This document shows, piece after piece, positions 37,846-46,632 of a stretch of 51,524 bases of DNA (positions within the stretch are counted from its first letter, which is position 1; each line of letters starts with the position of its first letter). Source of the stretch: an uncultured Planctomycetia bacterium. Its GTDB lineage: Bacteria > Planctomycetota > Phycisphaerae > Phycisphaerales > SM1A02. The position numbers were made by a program, and so were the translations under genes. The notes under the pieces were generated by a model. It was not told where the DNA came from, ran no database searches, and saw only the letters and a list, made by a program, of their open reading frames with translations. The stretch is taken from the NCBI GenBank assembly GCA_937871505.1, contig CALMPF010000029.1, positions 1 through 51,524 on the forward strand, written 5' to 3'.

Positions 37846-38040
37846 CGGACTCCCGAGTCGCTTCGGGACGGTGACGCGGCGCTCCGGGGCGCCATCGATG
37901 CACGGTGCAGATGGCGGCTCCGAGGGTCATTCCGTCAACGCGGCCCTGGGCGACGCTGACGGGCCCGCTGCGGCCCGCCGACGCGTGCCGAACCGCTCGG
38001 CGTGCCCCTCCAAGCGGATGGCGCGTTCCGCGCCGCCATG
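37731..38040. repeat. Direct repeat R: copy of the lectin gene 5' region
   Basis: This is the partner of 33932-34243, in the same orientation. The best preserved part is the non-coding half, with shared GATGCACGGTGCAGA and GCCCCTCCAAGCGGATGG blocks. Conservation of the upstream DNA without the gene suggests either a recent duplication or a retained regulatory function. Confidence 0.85.
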
Positions 38041-38193
38041 AGTTCCGCGCGGATCGAGCACCTTTCGTCGCGCCGAGGACGCGCCGAGGGCGGAGCACAT
38101 GCCCCGCGCAGCGCAGCGGCCAGCCTCATCCGTCCGCGATGCGAACGGTGAGGCCGGCCGCCGGCGGCTCGGTGCCCCTCGGAACTCGCTCGT

Positions 38194-40494
38194 TCAGCTC
38201 CAGGCGCCGAGGAGGACCCCCAGATCAGCGCCGTCGACGGCACAGTCGCCGTTGAGATCCGCCGGGCAGTCGGCGCACTCCGCGCATGGGCCCCACGAGC
38301 CGAGGAGGATGCCCAGATCGGCGCCGTCGACGATGCCGTCGCCGTTGAGGTCGCCGGGGACCACCGAACAGATCGGAGCGGCGTAGAAGCCGGGAGTGCC
38401 CCGCTCTCCGGTGCTGGCCGTCCAGGAACCGAAGATGTCCCCGATCGCGGAGAGCTCCCACCCGTAGATGTCGTTGATCCCGATGAACTCGACGCACGCC
38501 TGGCCGCTGATGTTCTGCGTCCGAATCGTGCCGGGGAAGTCCTGATCGCCGTAGGTCAGACGATCGACGAGCCCGCCGTCGGCGTCGTAGATGTTGATTT
38601 CGTCGTTGCGGCCGAGGTTGTTGCCGGCGGGATTGCCGAGGTCGCCGAGGACCTTCACGTTCGGGCCGAGGCCCCATGCCGCCGCGAAGGTCGCCGCCGC
38701 GCTCTCGGTGACGACGACCGATTCCCCGGGCTGGATCGTCCCGAAGCCGGAGATGTCGTAGGCGCCCGGCACGCCGTTCGAGTCATCGATGCTCCACCCG
38801 GTCACGTCGACGGGGTCGTCGGAGAGGTTCGTGATCTCGAGGAACTCTCCGCTCGGCCCCTGGTACATCCACTCCGTGATCCGGATGCCGGAGTCCGCGG
38901 CTGCGTACTGGAGCGTGACGGGTCCGCGTTCCGCGAGCCGGGGCAGGAACGACCGCGACGAGTACTGGTTCGCGGAGACGGCCGCGACGTACCACGTGAC
39001 GACCTGCCCGCCCACGGCCGCGACCGGAAGCTGGGCGCCGTAGACGCCGTCGCCCGCGGCGCCGTCGCCGGAGAGACCGTCGTCGAGCATCGGCACCCGG
39101 GCGTACGGAACGGTCGGCGTCGGCCGGAAGTGAAGCTCGACGGCCGCGACCGGACTCCCTGCCGGAAGCACGGTGGCGGTGATGAAGACCGAGTCCGAAG
39201 GCTGCGGCGCCGAGCGCGAGGCCTGCACGCCGACGATGTTCGGTCCCTTCGCGATCAGCTCTGCGTTGCCGCCGAGGAAGTTCGCCCGCTGGTTGACGAA
39301 CTGCTGAAGCCCGACGATGTTCCCGCCCGCGAGACCCGGGTACGGCATGAAGACCGTCCCGGTGAAGTTGTTCTGGAAGAGCGTGTAGGTGTAGAGCTTC
39401 TTGGGATCGGCCTGCACGGCCGCGTCGATGAGCTCTCGGTGGGCCTGGAAGATCGGGCCGAAGTAGGACCAGTCGAGATCCTGGAGCACGGTGCGGTAGT
39501 GGGCCATGTACCGCTGTCGGAGTTCCGGAACCGCGAGGACATGACTGAGCACGGGCTTGTTCGACGCGGTGAAGTTCCGCGTCACGGTCCAGTTGACCTG
39601 CGTGAAGGTCTCGTTCGCGTCGCGCTGAAGCAGGTGCATGCGCCCGTCGACCGGGTCGCGGTAGGTCATGAAGTCGCATCCCTTGTTGATGTAGCTGTCG
39701 TCGTCGGTGAGGAGATTCTCAAGGACGACCGTCCAGATCGAGGGATCGATCGCGAAGAGGGCGTCGATGTTCTGCCAGGTCGCGAGCGGCTCGTTGGTCA
39801 CCGCGTTGCAGACCGCGATCAGGGCGCCCACCGGGCTGGCCAGCCCGCCGTCGTCCTGGATCTCGTACATGGCGTAGCTGGCCGGGTTCATGCCGACGTA
39901 GGTGAGTCCGGGCCCGAAGGGGTTGTTCGCGCAGCGGATGCGCAGTCCGTCGGCGCTGGCGAAGTACTCGCGCAGCATCTTCTTGTTCGGCTGCTGGACG
40001 TTGACGTAGACGCCCCAGTTCTGGCCATTGAGCGTGACGAGGACGTGATTGGCGCGCGGGTTCGGGACGAACTGCGCGAGGTAGTTGTTGAAGACCACCT
40101 CGCGGCAGAACGTCGGGTCGCGGAAGCCGTTGTTCAGGTTCAGGTTCGAGTACCCGAGCAGGTCCTGGTCCGGGTCCACCCAGTCGGTCAGGATCTTGAG
40201 GGAGAACTTCTGCGATCCCGCCGGAAGCTGCGTGTAGGAGGTGTTCCCGCGAATCCGCACGCCCACACTGGGATAGACGACCCCGTCGACCTCGAGATCG
40301 GCGCCGATGGGCGTCTCCGAGGCGTAGTTCTGCTGGAGGAGCTGGAGCCAGTTCGCATCGTGGAACGTGATGTTGAACGTCCTCAGGACGGTCGTGTCGT
40401 AGAGGTCCTGCGCGCGAGCCGAGAGGGCTGGAGCGAGCGCGGCGGCGGCGACGAGAAGCGCTCGGCAGGTCGAGATCAGGATGGTTCGGTTCAT
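38194..40494 (-). CDS. Secreted CotH-kinase-like protein with lamin-tail and dockerin-like domains
   Basis: The 766-residue protein has a signal peptide (CRALLVAAAALAPALSARA). A CotH domain follows: LYDTTVLRTFNITFHDANWL, GVRIRGNTSYTQLPAGSQKF, FSLKILTDWVDPDQDLLGYS, NHVLVTLNGQNWGVYVNVQQ and DSYINKGCDFMTYRDP. A lamin-tail (LTD) domain at about 545-690 contains IRITEWMYQGPSGEFLEITN and a DVTGWSIDDS strand. The C-terminus has two EF-hand loops, [17 protein letters not shown] and DLNGDCAVDGADLGVLL. CotH proteins are atypical kinases of extracellular proteins in spore formers; that activity is not demonstrated in this group. The combination suggests a surface or matrix protein. Confidence 0.87.
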   Translation of the reverse strand: MNRTILISTCRALLVAAAALAPALSARAQDLYDTTVLRTFNITFHDANWLQLLQQNYASETPIGADLEVDGVVYPSVGVRIRGNTSYTQLPAGSQKFSLKILTDWVDPDQDLLGYSNLNLNNGFRDPTFCREVVFNNYLAQFVPNPRANHVLVTLNGQNWGVYVNVQQPNKKMLREYFASADGLRIRCANNPFGPGLTYVGMNPASYAMYEIQDDGGLASPVGALIAVCNAVTNEPLATWQNIDALFAIDPSIWTVVLENLLTDDDSYINKGCDFMTYRDPVDGRMHLLQRDANETFTQVNWTVTRNFTASNKPVLSHVLAVPELRQRYMAHYRTVLQDLDWSYFGPIFQAHRELIDAAVQADPKKLYTYTLFQNNFTGTVFMPYPGLAGGNIVGLQQFVNQRANFLGGNAELIAKGPNIVGVQASRSAPQPSDSVFITATVLPAGSPVAAVELHFRPTPTVPYARVPMLDDGLSGDGAAGDGVYGAQLPVAAVGGQVVTWYVAAVSANQYSSRSFLPRLAERGPVTLQYAAADSGIRITEWMYQGPSGEFLEITNLSDDPVDVTGWSIDDSNGVPGAYDISGFGTIQPGESVVVTESAAATFAAAWGLGPNVKVLGDLGNPAGNNLGRNDEINIYDADGGLVDRLTYGDQDFPGTIRTQNISGQACVEFIGINDIYGWELSAIGDIFGSWTASTGERGTPGFYAAPICSVVPGDLNGDGIVDGADLGILLGSWGPCAECADCPADLNGDCAVDGADLGVLLGAWS

Positions 40495-40735
40495 GTTTGG
40501 ATGTCCGTCAGACGACGATCAGGGGGATGTCGGCGAGCCTCGATCGCTGTGCACTCGGCCGACGGAGCCGCCTCGCGGGAGCACCCCGCGGGGACGATCG
40601 GCACCGACCCTGAGCGCAAACTTAACATTCCGATGGTTCCCACAGCCCCGACGACAGAGGCAGCGCGCCTCCGGCGACGGCGAAAGGGCGCATCCGGCGG
40701 CGGGCCGGCCAACGCGGCCTCTTAGACTCGGCCCT

Positions 40736-42316
40736 ATGTCCCCCGCCGCCCGACGTGCCGTTCCCTCCGCGTCCCTGAAGACCCCTCCGCAGCAGCGCAC
40801 CGCGGTCCCGGCGCGCCCGGCAGCGCCCCCGCGCGGCGCCGTTCGCCGAACCGGAACCGCCTCCGCAGCCGGCGCGGCAGACTCCCGCCGCGAGCGCGAC
40901 TCGATGGGCGAGGTGCTCCTCCCGGTCGACGCCCTCTTCGGGGCGACGACGCAGCGCGCCGTCGAGAACTTCCCCGTCTCGGGGCGCACCGTCTCGGCCG
41001 AGCTCATCTCGGCCTACCTGCTCCTGAAGAAGGCCTGCGCCGAGGTCAACCGCGGACTCCGGAGACTTGAGAAGTCGAAGGCGGAGTGGATCGTCGCGGC
41101 CTGCGACCGCATTCTCGAAGGGCTCGAGCGCGATCCTGGGGCGTGGGCGAGCCACTTCCCCATCGACGTCTTCCAGACCGGCTCGGGAACCTCGACCAAC
41201 ATGAACGTCAACGAGGTGATCGCCAACGTCGCGGCGCTCGAGGCGGGCAACCCCGTCGGCGCGCGCGATCCGATCCACCCGAACGACCACGTGAACATGG
41301 GCCAGAGCAGCAACGACACCTTCCCCACCGCGATGCAGGTCGCCGGTGCGGTGGCGATCGAAGGGCTGCTCCTGCCCCAGCTCCGCCGACTGCACAAGGC
41401 CCTCGTGGAGAAGGAGAAGCGCTGGGACGCGATCGTCAAGATCGGCCGCACCCACCTGATGGACGCCACGCCGATCCGGCTCGGGCAGGAGTTCTCCGGA
41501 TACGCCGCGCAGGTGGCCTATGCGCTCCGGCGCGCCGAGGAGGCGCGCGACCGGCTCGCGGAGAATCTCCCCATCGGAGGCACAGCCGTCGGAACGGGGA
41601 TCAACACGCATCCGGCGTTCGGCGCACGCGTGGCGGCGCGGCTGGCGAAGGTCACCGGGATCGCATTCCGGGAGGCGCCGAACCACTTCGAGGCGCAGGC
41701 CACCCGCGACTGCGTCGTCGAAGCCTCGGGACAGCTTCGGACGATCGCCGTCTCGCTGAGCAAGATCGCCAACGACATCCGCTGGCTCGGCTCAGGCCCT
41801 CGGTGCGGGCTCTTCGAACTCTCGCTCCCGGCAACGCAGCCGGGCTCCTCGATCATGCCGGGCAAGGTGAACCCCGTCATCTGCGAGAGCGTGATGATGG
41901 TCGCCTGCCAGGTCGTCGGGCACGACACCGCGCTCGCGCTCGGCGGCTTCGGCGGCATCGGCTCGCTGCTCGAGCTCAACGTCGCGATGCCGATGATGGC
42001 GGAGAACCTCCAGCAGTCGATCCTCCTTCTCTCCAACGCCGCGGCGATGTTCGTCGACCGCTGCATCGCGGGGCTCGAAGTCAACGAGGCGATCGCGACG
42101 GGAACGGTCGAGCGCAGCCTGATGATGTGCACCAGCCTCGCTCCGGTGATCGGCTACGACAAGGCGGCCGAGGTCGCGAAGGGCGCCTTCGCCAGCGGCG
42201 AGACCGTGCGCGCCTACGTGCTGCGGCACAGGCTCATCGATCCGGAGACCCTCGATGCCCTGCTCGACCCGCGGTCGATGACCGAGCCCGGCGGCGAAGG
42301 TTCGGCGGGCGGCTGA
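40736..42316 (+). CDS. fumC: Fumarate hydratase class II
   Basis: The 526-residue protein interconverts fumarate and malate in the TCA cycle. It contains DSMGEVLLPVDALFGATTQR, TGSGTSTNMNVNEVIANVA, GQSSNDTFPTAMQ, GRTHLMDATPIRLGQEF, and the fumarase/aspartase signature GSSIMPGKVNPVICE with catalytic Ser near 371. GTGINTHPAF distinguishes it from aspartase-like relatives. The first 45 residues (Pro/Ala/Arg-rich) exceed the E. coli enzyme, so the start may be further downstream; the next Met (40904) would remove conserved RxExDS residues. It is divergent from the CotH gene. Confidence 0.93.
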   Translation: MSPAARRAVPSASLKTPPQQRTAVPARPAAPPRGAVRRTGTASAAGAADSRRERDSMGEVLLPVDALFGATTQRAVENFPVSGRTVSAELISAYLLLKKACAEVNRGLRRLEKSKAEWIVAACDRILEGLERDPGAWASHFPIDVFQTGSGTSTNMNVNEVIANVAALEAGNPVGARDPIHPNDHVNMGQSSNDTFPTAMQVAGAVAIEGLLLPQLRRLHKALVEKEKRWDAIVKIGRTHLMDATPIRLGQEFSGYAAQVAYALRRAEEARDRLAENLPIGGTAVGTGINTHPAFGARVAARLAKVTGIAFREAPNHFEAQATRDCVVEASGQLRTIAVSLSKIANDIRWLGSGPRCGLFELSLPATQPGSSIMPGKVNPVICESVMMVACQVVGHDTALALGGFGGIGSLLELNVAMPMMAENLQQSILLLSNAAAMFVDRCIAGLEVNEAIATGTVERSLMMCTSLAPVIGYDKAAEVAKGAFASGETVRAYVLRHRLIDPETLDALLDPRSMTEPGGEGSAGG

Positions 42317-42861
42317 AGGGAGGCGCTGGGCACGCAGGGACGCGAACTCGATGCTCGCGCGTCGGCAGGAGGATCACTCGATCGGCGTAGTTTCGGATCG
42401 GAAACCGACGTCCGCGAGATCGCCAACGGTCCGCTCTGCGCTCCAGCGCCCCTCGGCTCCGGCGGCGGTCGCCCGCAGCGGCCCTTGGCGGCGTCGAAGC
42501 TCGCGTCCTTCACAGTCCGAGCTTGAAGGCACGCCGTCGGGCCGACGGCGCCAGGTCGCGTCGCTTCCCCTTGTGAATCAAGCACTTCGGCCAACCGCGC
42601 CACAACGCCGAGGAGCGCTGGGCGGGGCGGCGCTTCGGGCTCTCGTGTGGGCTGAGCCGTTCCTCGCCGGGGGCAGCTCGCGGTCGAGCCGGCGGGCGGC
42701 GAGGGCCAAACCCGGCTCTTTGGGTGGGCGGCCGAGCGGAAGCCGCTTCAGCGGGTCCAGGGGTCGCCATCACCTTTCTTTCTTGACGGTGCTGGACCGA
42801 CGCGGTAGGTTCACAGACATTCTGTTCCCGTCTCGAAGACCCTCGTGGGAGGAGTGTCTCG
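42317..42861. other. 545-bp gene-free region upstream of the regulator module
   Basis: No gene is supported. The last 80 bp contain a plausible sigma-70-type promoter and a strong ribosome site for the regulator gene. A stretch near 42520-42610 superficially resembles a tRNA on the minus strand but does not fold as one. Confidence 0.45.
42783..42811 (+). promoter_or_regulatory. Candidate sigma-70 promoter of the first regulator module
   Basis: TTGACG (42783) and TAGGTT (42806) are separated by exactly 17 bp and lie about 50 bp before the regulator ATG. The -35 matches five of six consensus bases and the -10 matches three of six. GGGAGGAG follows 7 nt before the start codon. Confidence 0.4.
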
Positions 42862-44199
42862 ATGGCACGAACGCCGAATCGCAATCGCAACCCCGAGGAC
42901 GCCGGCAAGCCCGGCGCCTCTTCATCGTCGGCACGAGCCTGCGAGCGGCTCAGCTCCATGATCGAGCTCGCCCAGCACTATCGCGGCTGGACGCAGCGCG
43001 AGACGGCCGCCGCGCTCGGACGCAACGTCCACGCCATCGTCCCCGACTCGGGCAACCCCAAGCTGGACATGGTGGTCTCGCTCTCGGAGATCCTCGACTG
43101 GCCGATCGAGATGGTCGTCGCGGATCTCCGCGGGAAGATGGACTCGGCGGAGGAGCGGGACGCCGCGGCAGCCGGAACGGCCGCGCCGATCGGACCGGAG
43201 GAGGCCAGGGCGATCGTCCATCGGGCGTGGGAGCTGATGGAGGCGGAGGCTTGGGCGGAGCTGATCGACTTCTCGACTCCGGAGAGGCACGCTCGCCTGG
43301 ACGGCGAGATGTTCGCACACCTGATGTATTACCGGCAGGTGGCGTTGGAAGCGGATGGGCGTTACGTCGCGGCCGTCGAGTGTTGCCGGCATGGTCTCCG
43401 GCGAGTCGCGCGACGCAGCGTCGCAGCGCTTCGATTGCGATCAGTCTTGGGGAACGCGCTCTTCATGGCGGGCCATCTCGACGAGGCAGGGTCCGTCGCC
43501 CTTGACTTGATTGGTCTTCTACGGGGTCTGCCGGAGACAAGTGCTCTTCGATCCTCCCTCGGATTCGCGCTCTTCACGCGAGGCATGGCGCTTCGAGCGC
43601 AGGCAGATGTGGAGGGACCAGACTCATCGGAGACCCTCCGCGAAGCTCGAGCCAACCTCAAGGAGGCGGAGCAGGTCTTTGGTGAGTACCGTGCACGCGG
43701 AGGGTCCCCGAAGGACGAGTCGCTCGCTCGGAAGGCGCGCGGAGCTGCTGCGGAGATCGACGTGATGCTTCACGAGCTGTCGCCGTCCGCGTTCGTGGAG
43801 GAAGTGCTCGCCGCCGTTGAGAGCGCGAGAGATCTGCGCACGATCGATGGATGGGAGGCGGAGACGCTGGGCTGGTGGTGCGTCTTCGCTTCAAGGACGG
43901 TCACGCGCAGCCCATTGGAGTTCGCCGATGCAGATCGCCTTCTCGCGATCCTGACCAACAAGCTCGACGAGGTGGCGGAGCGACTTGGCCACTGGGCGCT
44001 CCGCCGTCACCTCTTCACGATCGAGCATGTCTGCCGCATCCTCGCAGGGCAAGGAAAGCGAACCGCTCCCGACTGGAACTTCGACGAGGCTGACATTCGG
44101 ACGCTCATGGGGACGATGGGGCGGTTCCCCGAGTTCCGCGAGGTCGGGTGGCAGATTCTCAGGGCGGTCCGGAATGAGCTCAAGGAGCGATCGCGATGA
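42862..44199 (+). CDS. XRE-like HTH regulator with TPR-like middle, module copy 1
   Basis: The 445-residue protein has a polar N-terminus. An HTH of the Cro/C1 kind lies at about 33-75 (MIELAQHYRGWTQRETAAAL, GRNVHAIVPDSGNPKLDMVV). A helical region of about 280 residues follows with TPR-like pairs (YYRQVALEADGRYVAAVECC, LRSVLGNALFMAGHLDEAGS, ARANLKEAEQVFGEYRARG). A conserved C-terminal block at 360-435 reads ILTNKLDEVAERLGHWALRR, APDWNFDEADIRTLMGTMGR. The HTH and C-terminal block recur in the protein at 50402-51109. GGGAGGAG precedes the ATG, and the stop overlaps the next gene as ATGA. The middle third is less GC-rich than its neighbours. Target genes and ligand are unknown. Confidence 0.75.
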   Translation: MARTPNRNRNPEDAGKPGASSSSARACERLSSMIELAQHYRGWTQRETAAALGRNVHAIVPDSGNPKLDMVVSLSEILDWPIEMVVADLRGKMDSAEERDAAAAGTAAPIGPEEARAIVHRAWELMEAEAWAELIDFSTPERHARLDGEMFAHLMYYRQVALEADGRYVAAVECCRHGLRRVARRSVAALRLRSVLGNALFMAGHLDEAGSVALDLIGLLRGLPETSALRSSLGFALFTRGMALRAQADVEGPDSSETLREARANLKEAEQVFGEYRARGGSPKDESLARKARGAAAEIDVMLHELSPSAFVEEVLAAVESARDLRTIDGWEAETLGWWCVFASRTVTRSPLEFADADRLLAILTNKLDEVAERLGHWALRRHLFTIEHVCRILAGQGKRTAPDWNFDEADIRTLMGTMGRFPEFREVGWQILRAVRNELKERSR

Positions 44200-44588
44200 C
44201 GTGTTCAAGGGCAGGGACTCGAGCGGACCGGTCCTGGCGGGTGCGCGCGGCCGTGGGCGCGATGACTCTGCTGCTCGCGGCGCCGGATGCGCTTGGGACG
44301 ACGGATGCTCTCGAGTCTCTCAGACGCCAAGTGGCAACATCGGTCGCAGTCGGCTCGCCCGCGCTCCCGCCCCCCTCGCACTCCATCTTCCTCCTTCCTC
44401 GCTTCTTCGAGCTCCTCGAGAGCTACGTCGCCCTCGATGCAGAGAAGCGGGTGCCCTTCGCCGCATGGGTCGTGATGAACGGGATCACCGACCCGCGGAT
44501 GGTCGCGGGGATGGTCGCGCTCCATGAGTGGTACTGGGAGTGGTACTGGCGCGTCCATCGCGGCGACGACGGCGGATCAGAGCTCTGA
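44196..44588 (+). CDS. Small exported protein, module copy 1
   Basis: The 130-residue protein starts inside the regulator stop (ATGA). It has a basic N-terminus, a hydrophobic export signal (VRAAVGAMTLLLAAPDALG), a variable linker, then a conserved core: LPPPSHSIFLLPRFFELLES, YVALDAEKRVPFAAWVVMNG, ITDPRMVAGMVALHEWY, and a Trp/Tyr-rich tail. The protein at 50040-50405 has the same core. No known family was recognised. Tight coupling to an HTH regulator suggests a ligand, sensor or effector partner. The core is too hydrophobic and helical for a simple signal remnant. Confidence 0.65.
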   Translation: MTCSRAGTRADRSWRVRAAVGAMTLLLAAPDALGTTDALESLRRQVATSVAVGSPALPPPSHSIFLLPRFFELLESYVALDAEKRVPFAAWVVMNGITDPRMVAGMVALHEWYWEWYWRVHRGDDGGSEL

Positions 44589-44828
44589 TGCGCCCGCGAC
44601 CGAGGCGCCGCGCGAGTGCGACAGCGATCCAGCGTCGGGTTTCGGCTGCGCTGTCGTGTCTGCTCGGTGCGGGCCTCCGCTCCGCCTGCGGGCGTGACCC
44701 CTTTCGAGGACACAGCCTCTGAGGTGACCGCCACGTTCACCCGCCCATCCCTCGGAACCGTTGGGGTGCACCGCCGTCGTGAGATTCCGGGTTCGGTTCC
44801 AGATGCGCGGACTGCGAGCGATCGCAGG

Positions 44829-45998
44829 TCAACTGATCGCTTCGCTCGCACCCGCTCGACGATGCGACTGCGCGCGAAGGGTGATGAGAGTGCCCACTCC
44901 ACACACTGCAAGCATGGCGCCGACGATGCCGCCGAGAACGCTCGTCGGGGGCCAGCCGAAGCCGCTGGCGACATTCATCGCGTGCCGGAAGGATGGACGC
45001 CCTTCGGATCCCATCGGGCCAGATGGGACATGCGCTCCCGGTGCAGTCACGGCTGACGCGAGCACCCAAGACTCGCCTGTGTTCGCGTCGTGGACGGTCG
45101 TGCCGGGGGGCAGGTCGACGTCGAGGGAGTCGGGAACGCCCAGTGCGAAGAGCGGATGGCCCTCGGCGGTGAGATCCAGCTCGATCGTGGCGATCTTCTG
45201 GACCGCGCCGGAAGCATCGATCCGGGCATAGGTGCCGCGGAGCGGGACGAAGATCGAACTCTCCCCGAGCGCGACGAACTCGTCGACGGACCAGCGCGCG
45301 ACCGAGCCATCCCCACCGTGAAGCGCGAGCTCAACCTGGGCCATTCCGAGCTGCGGTCCGAAGGCCCCGACCAGGCGAGCGGCCGCCGTGCCGTCAGGGC
45401 CTGCGTCGCCGAGCGGGAGCTCCACGATGATGCACTCGTGACCGCCGACGGGAGTCAGGCCGTCGAGAACCCGTGACTGTGGATTCGAAAGCAGTGCGGT
45501 CGCATCGTTGAACGGGGCGCTCCGGCCCGCGAGAGGGAGCGTCGGGAAGTGGCCAAGCAGCCCGAAGTAGTCCGGGATCGGCGCCGCGATCGGAACGGCC
45601 GGCGGTGTACCGATGATGGCGTTGGCCACGCCATCGAACTGAACGCCAACTCCAGTCGTTGCATCGAAGGCGAGCCACGAGACGAGTGCCGAGGCAGGAT
45701 CGATCTCGACCCCGGATCCGCCCGAACGAGCGGCGACGGAGAGTACGCGGGATCCCCGCATCGTCTCGTGATCGCTCCAATCGACCGTCATCCCTTCGTG
45801 CGCGATCGGGTCGGGCGCGGACCGGTTCACGGTGAAGGTGACGGATCCCGCAGAGAAGAGCGAGCGACGTTGGAGCAGCTCGGCGAGGAGCATCGCACGA
45901 TCGTGACTCTGGCCGAGAGCTGCCGCGGCCGAGGAGAGAGCGGCGAGGGTCGCGAGGGCGGAGACAGTCGCAGACGCACGGCGATCGTTGGAGCGCAT
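44829..45998 (-). CDS. Exported protein with C-terminal membrane anchor, function unknown
   Basis: The 389-residue protein has a signal peptide (SATVSALATLAALSSAAAAL), an extracytoplasmic domain with beta-rich segments (GSVTFTVNRSAPDPI, VLDGLTPVGGHECIIVELPL, MAQVELALHGGDGSVARW, GTYARIDASGAVQKIATIEL), a short linker and a C-terminal membrane helix (SVLGGIVGAMLAVCGVGTLI) followed by a basic tail (RAQSHRRAG). The beta pattern is reminiscent of LolA-like or other lipid-binding folds but the match is weak. ATG 45998 with AGGA 4 nt upstream was chosen; an in-frame GTG at 46025 is possible. It converges on the small exported protein of module 1. Confidence 0.6.
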   Translation of the reverse strand: MRSNDRRASATVSALATLAALSSAAAALGQSHDRAMLLAELLQRRSLFSAGSVTFTVNRSAPDPIAHEGMTVDWSDHETMRGSRVLSVAARSGGSGVEIDPASALVSWLAFDATTGVGVQFDGVANAIIGTPPAVPIAAPIPDYFGLLGHFPTLPLAGRSAPFNDATALLSNPQSRVLDGLTPVGGHECIIVELPLGDAGPDGTAAARLVGAFGPQLGMAQVELALHGGDGSVARWSVDEFVALGESSIFVPLRGTYARIDASGAVQKIATIELDLTAEGHPLFALGVPDSLDVDLPPGTTVHDANTGESWVLASAVTAPGAHVPSGPMGSEGRPSFRHAMNVASGFGWPPTSVLGGIVGAMLAVCGVGTLITLRAQSHRRAGASEAIS

Positions 45999-46290
45999 GA
46001 TTTCCTGGCCTTTCTCTATGGACACTGGCGGCTTGGTGTGAATCCGGCTGGCAGGGCGTGGGGTCCCGGGTATGCGGGGTGTTGGAGCATCCGGCGACCG
46101 GAGGATTGCATGGCGATGCCGGCACGATCTGCCTCGCAGTCGCCTCGGATTTTCGCCATGGCCATGCGCGCGAGCCGGCGATCACGATGATCAGGCCCAT
46201 CCAACAGGGCGCGCACCGCCGGAGCATCGCCCTCACGCGGCAGAGAAGCGACGAAGTCGCGACGAATCCGTCCGCCGGGTCAGTTGGCGG

Positions 46291-46320
46291 CTGGACTGGA
46301 CTGGACTGGACTGGACTGGA
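46291..46320. repeat. Pentanucleotide microsatellite (CTGGA)6
   Basis: Six perfect CTGGA units in a row lie about 290 bp upstream of the start of the leftward exported-protein gene. Five-base units change frame with copy number, but no gene clearly reads through them. Confidence 0.95.
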
Positions 46321-46632
46321 CCACGAACATCCTCGACTTCTGTGTGTCAACTGGGCAACCGGAGCCACCCGCAGAGTACCACGGTGGAACCAGCAGCCAA
46401 TCGCGTCGCCACAATGCGGGAAACGACGGGTGCATGACCGCTTCCGCGCCGACTTCGGTCCGCTGCCGTCCCGGCCGCATCTGGTGGCACGCGGCGACGA
46501 CCGCCCAGGCGGACACCGCAGCGCTCCGCCTCTCCCCACCCTTCGCGCGAGCGTCTCGTCGCGTGACACGCCCGGCGTCGACGAGCCCATCGGGCCGCCC
46601 GCGCTCCGCCGCGGGAACGCCCGGCCGGCAGT

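Larger units (their letters stand above)
37575..38193. other. Convergent gap containing the decayed lectin copy
   Basis: These 619 bp lie between the ends of the repeat-protein and CotH genes. They contain direct repeat R and the lectin 5' remnant. No intact gene is present. Confidence 0.6.

Noticed and set aside
42520..42615. tRNA-like stretch on the minus strand
   Set aside because: GGTTGGCCGAAGTGCTTGA looks like a D-arm and anticodon region, but no T-arm (GGTTCRANNCC) or acceptor stem can be formed.
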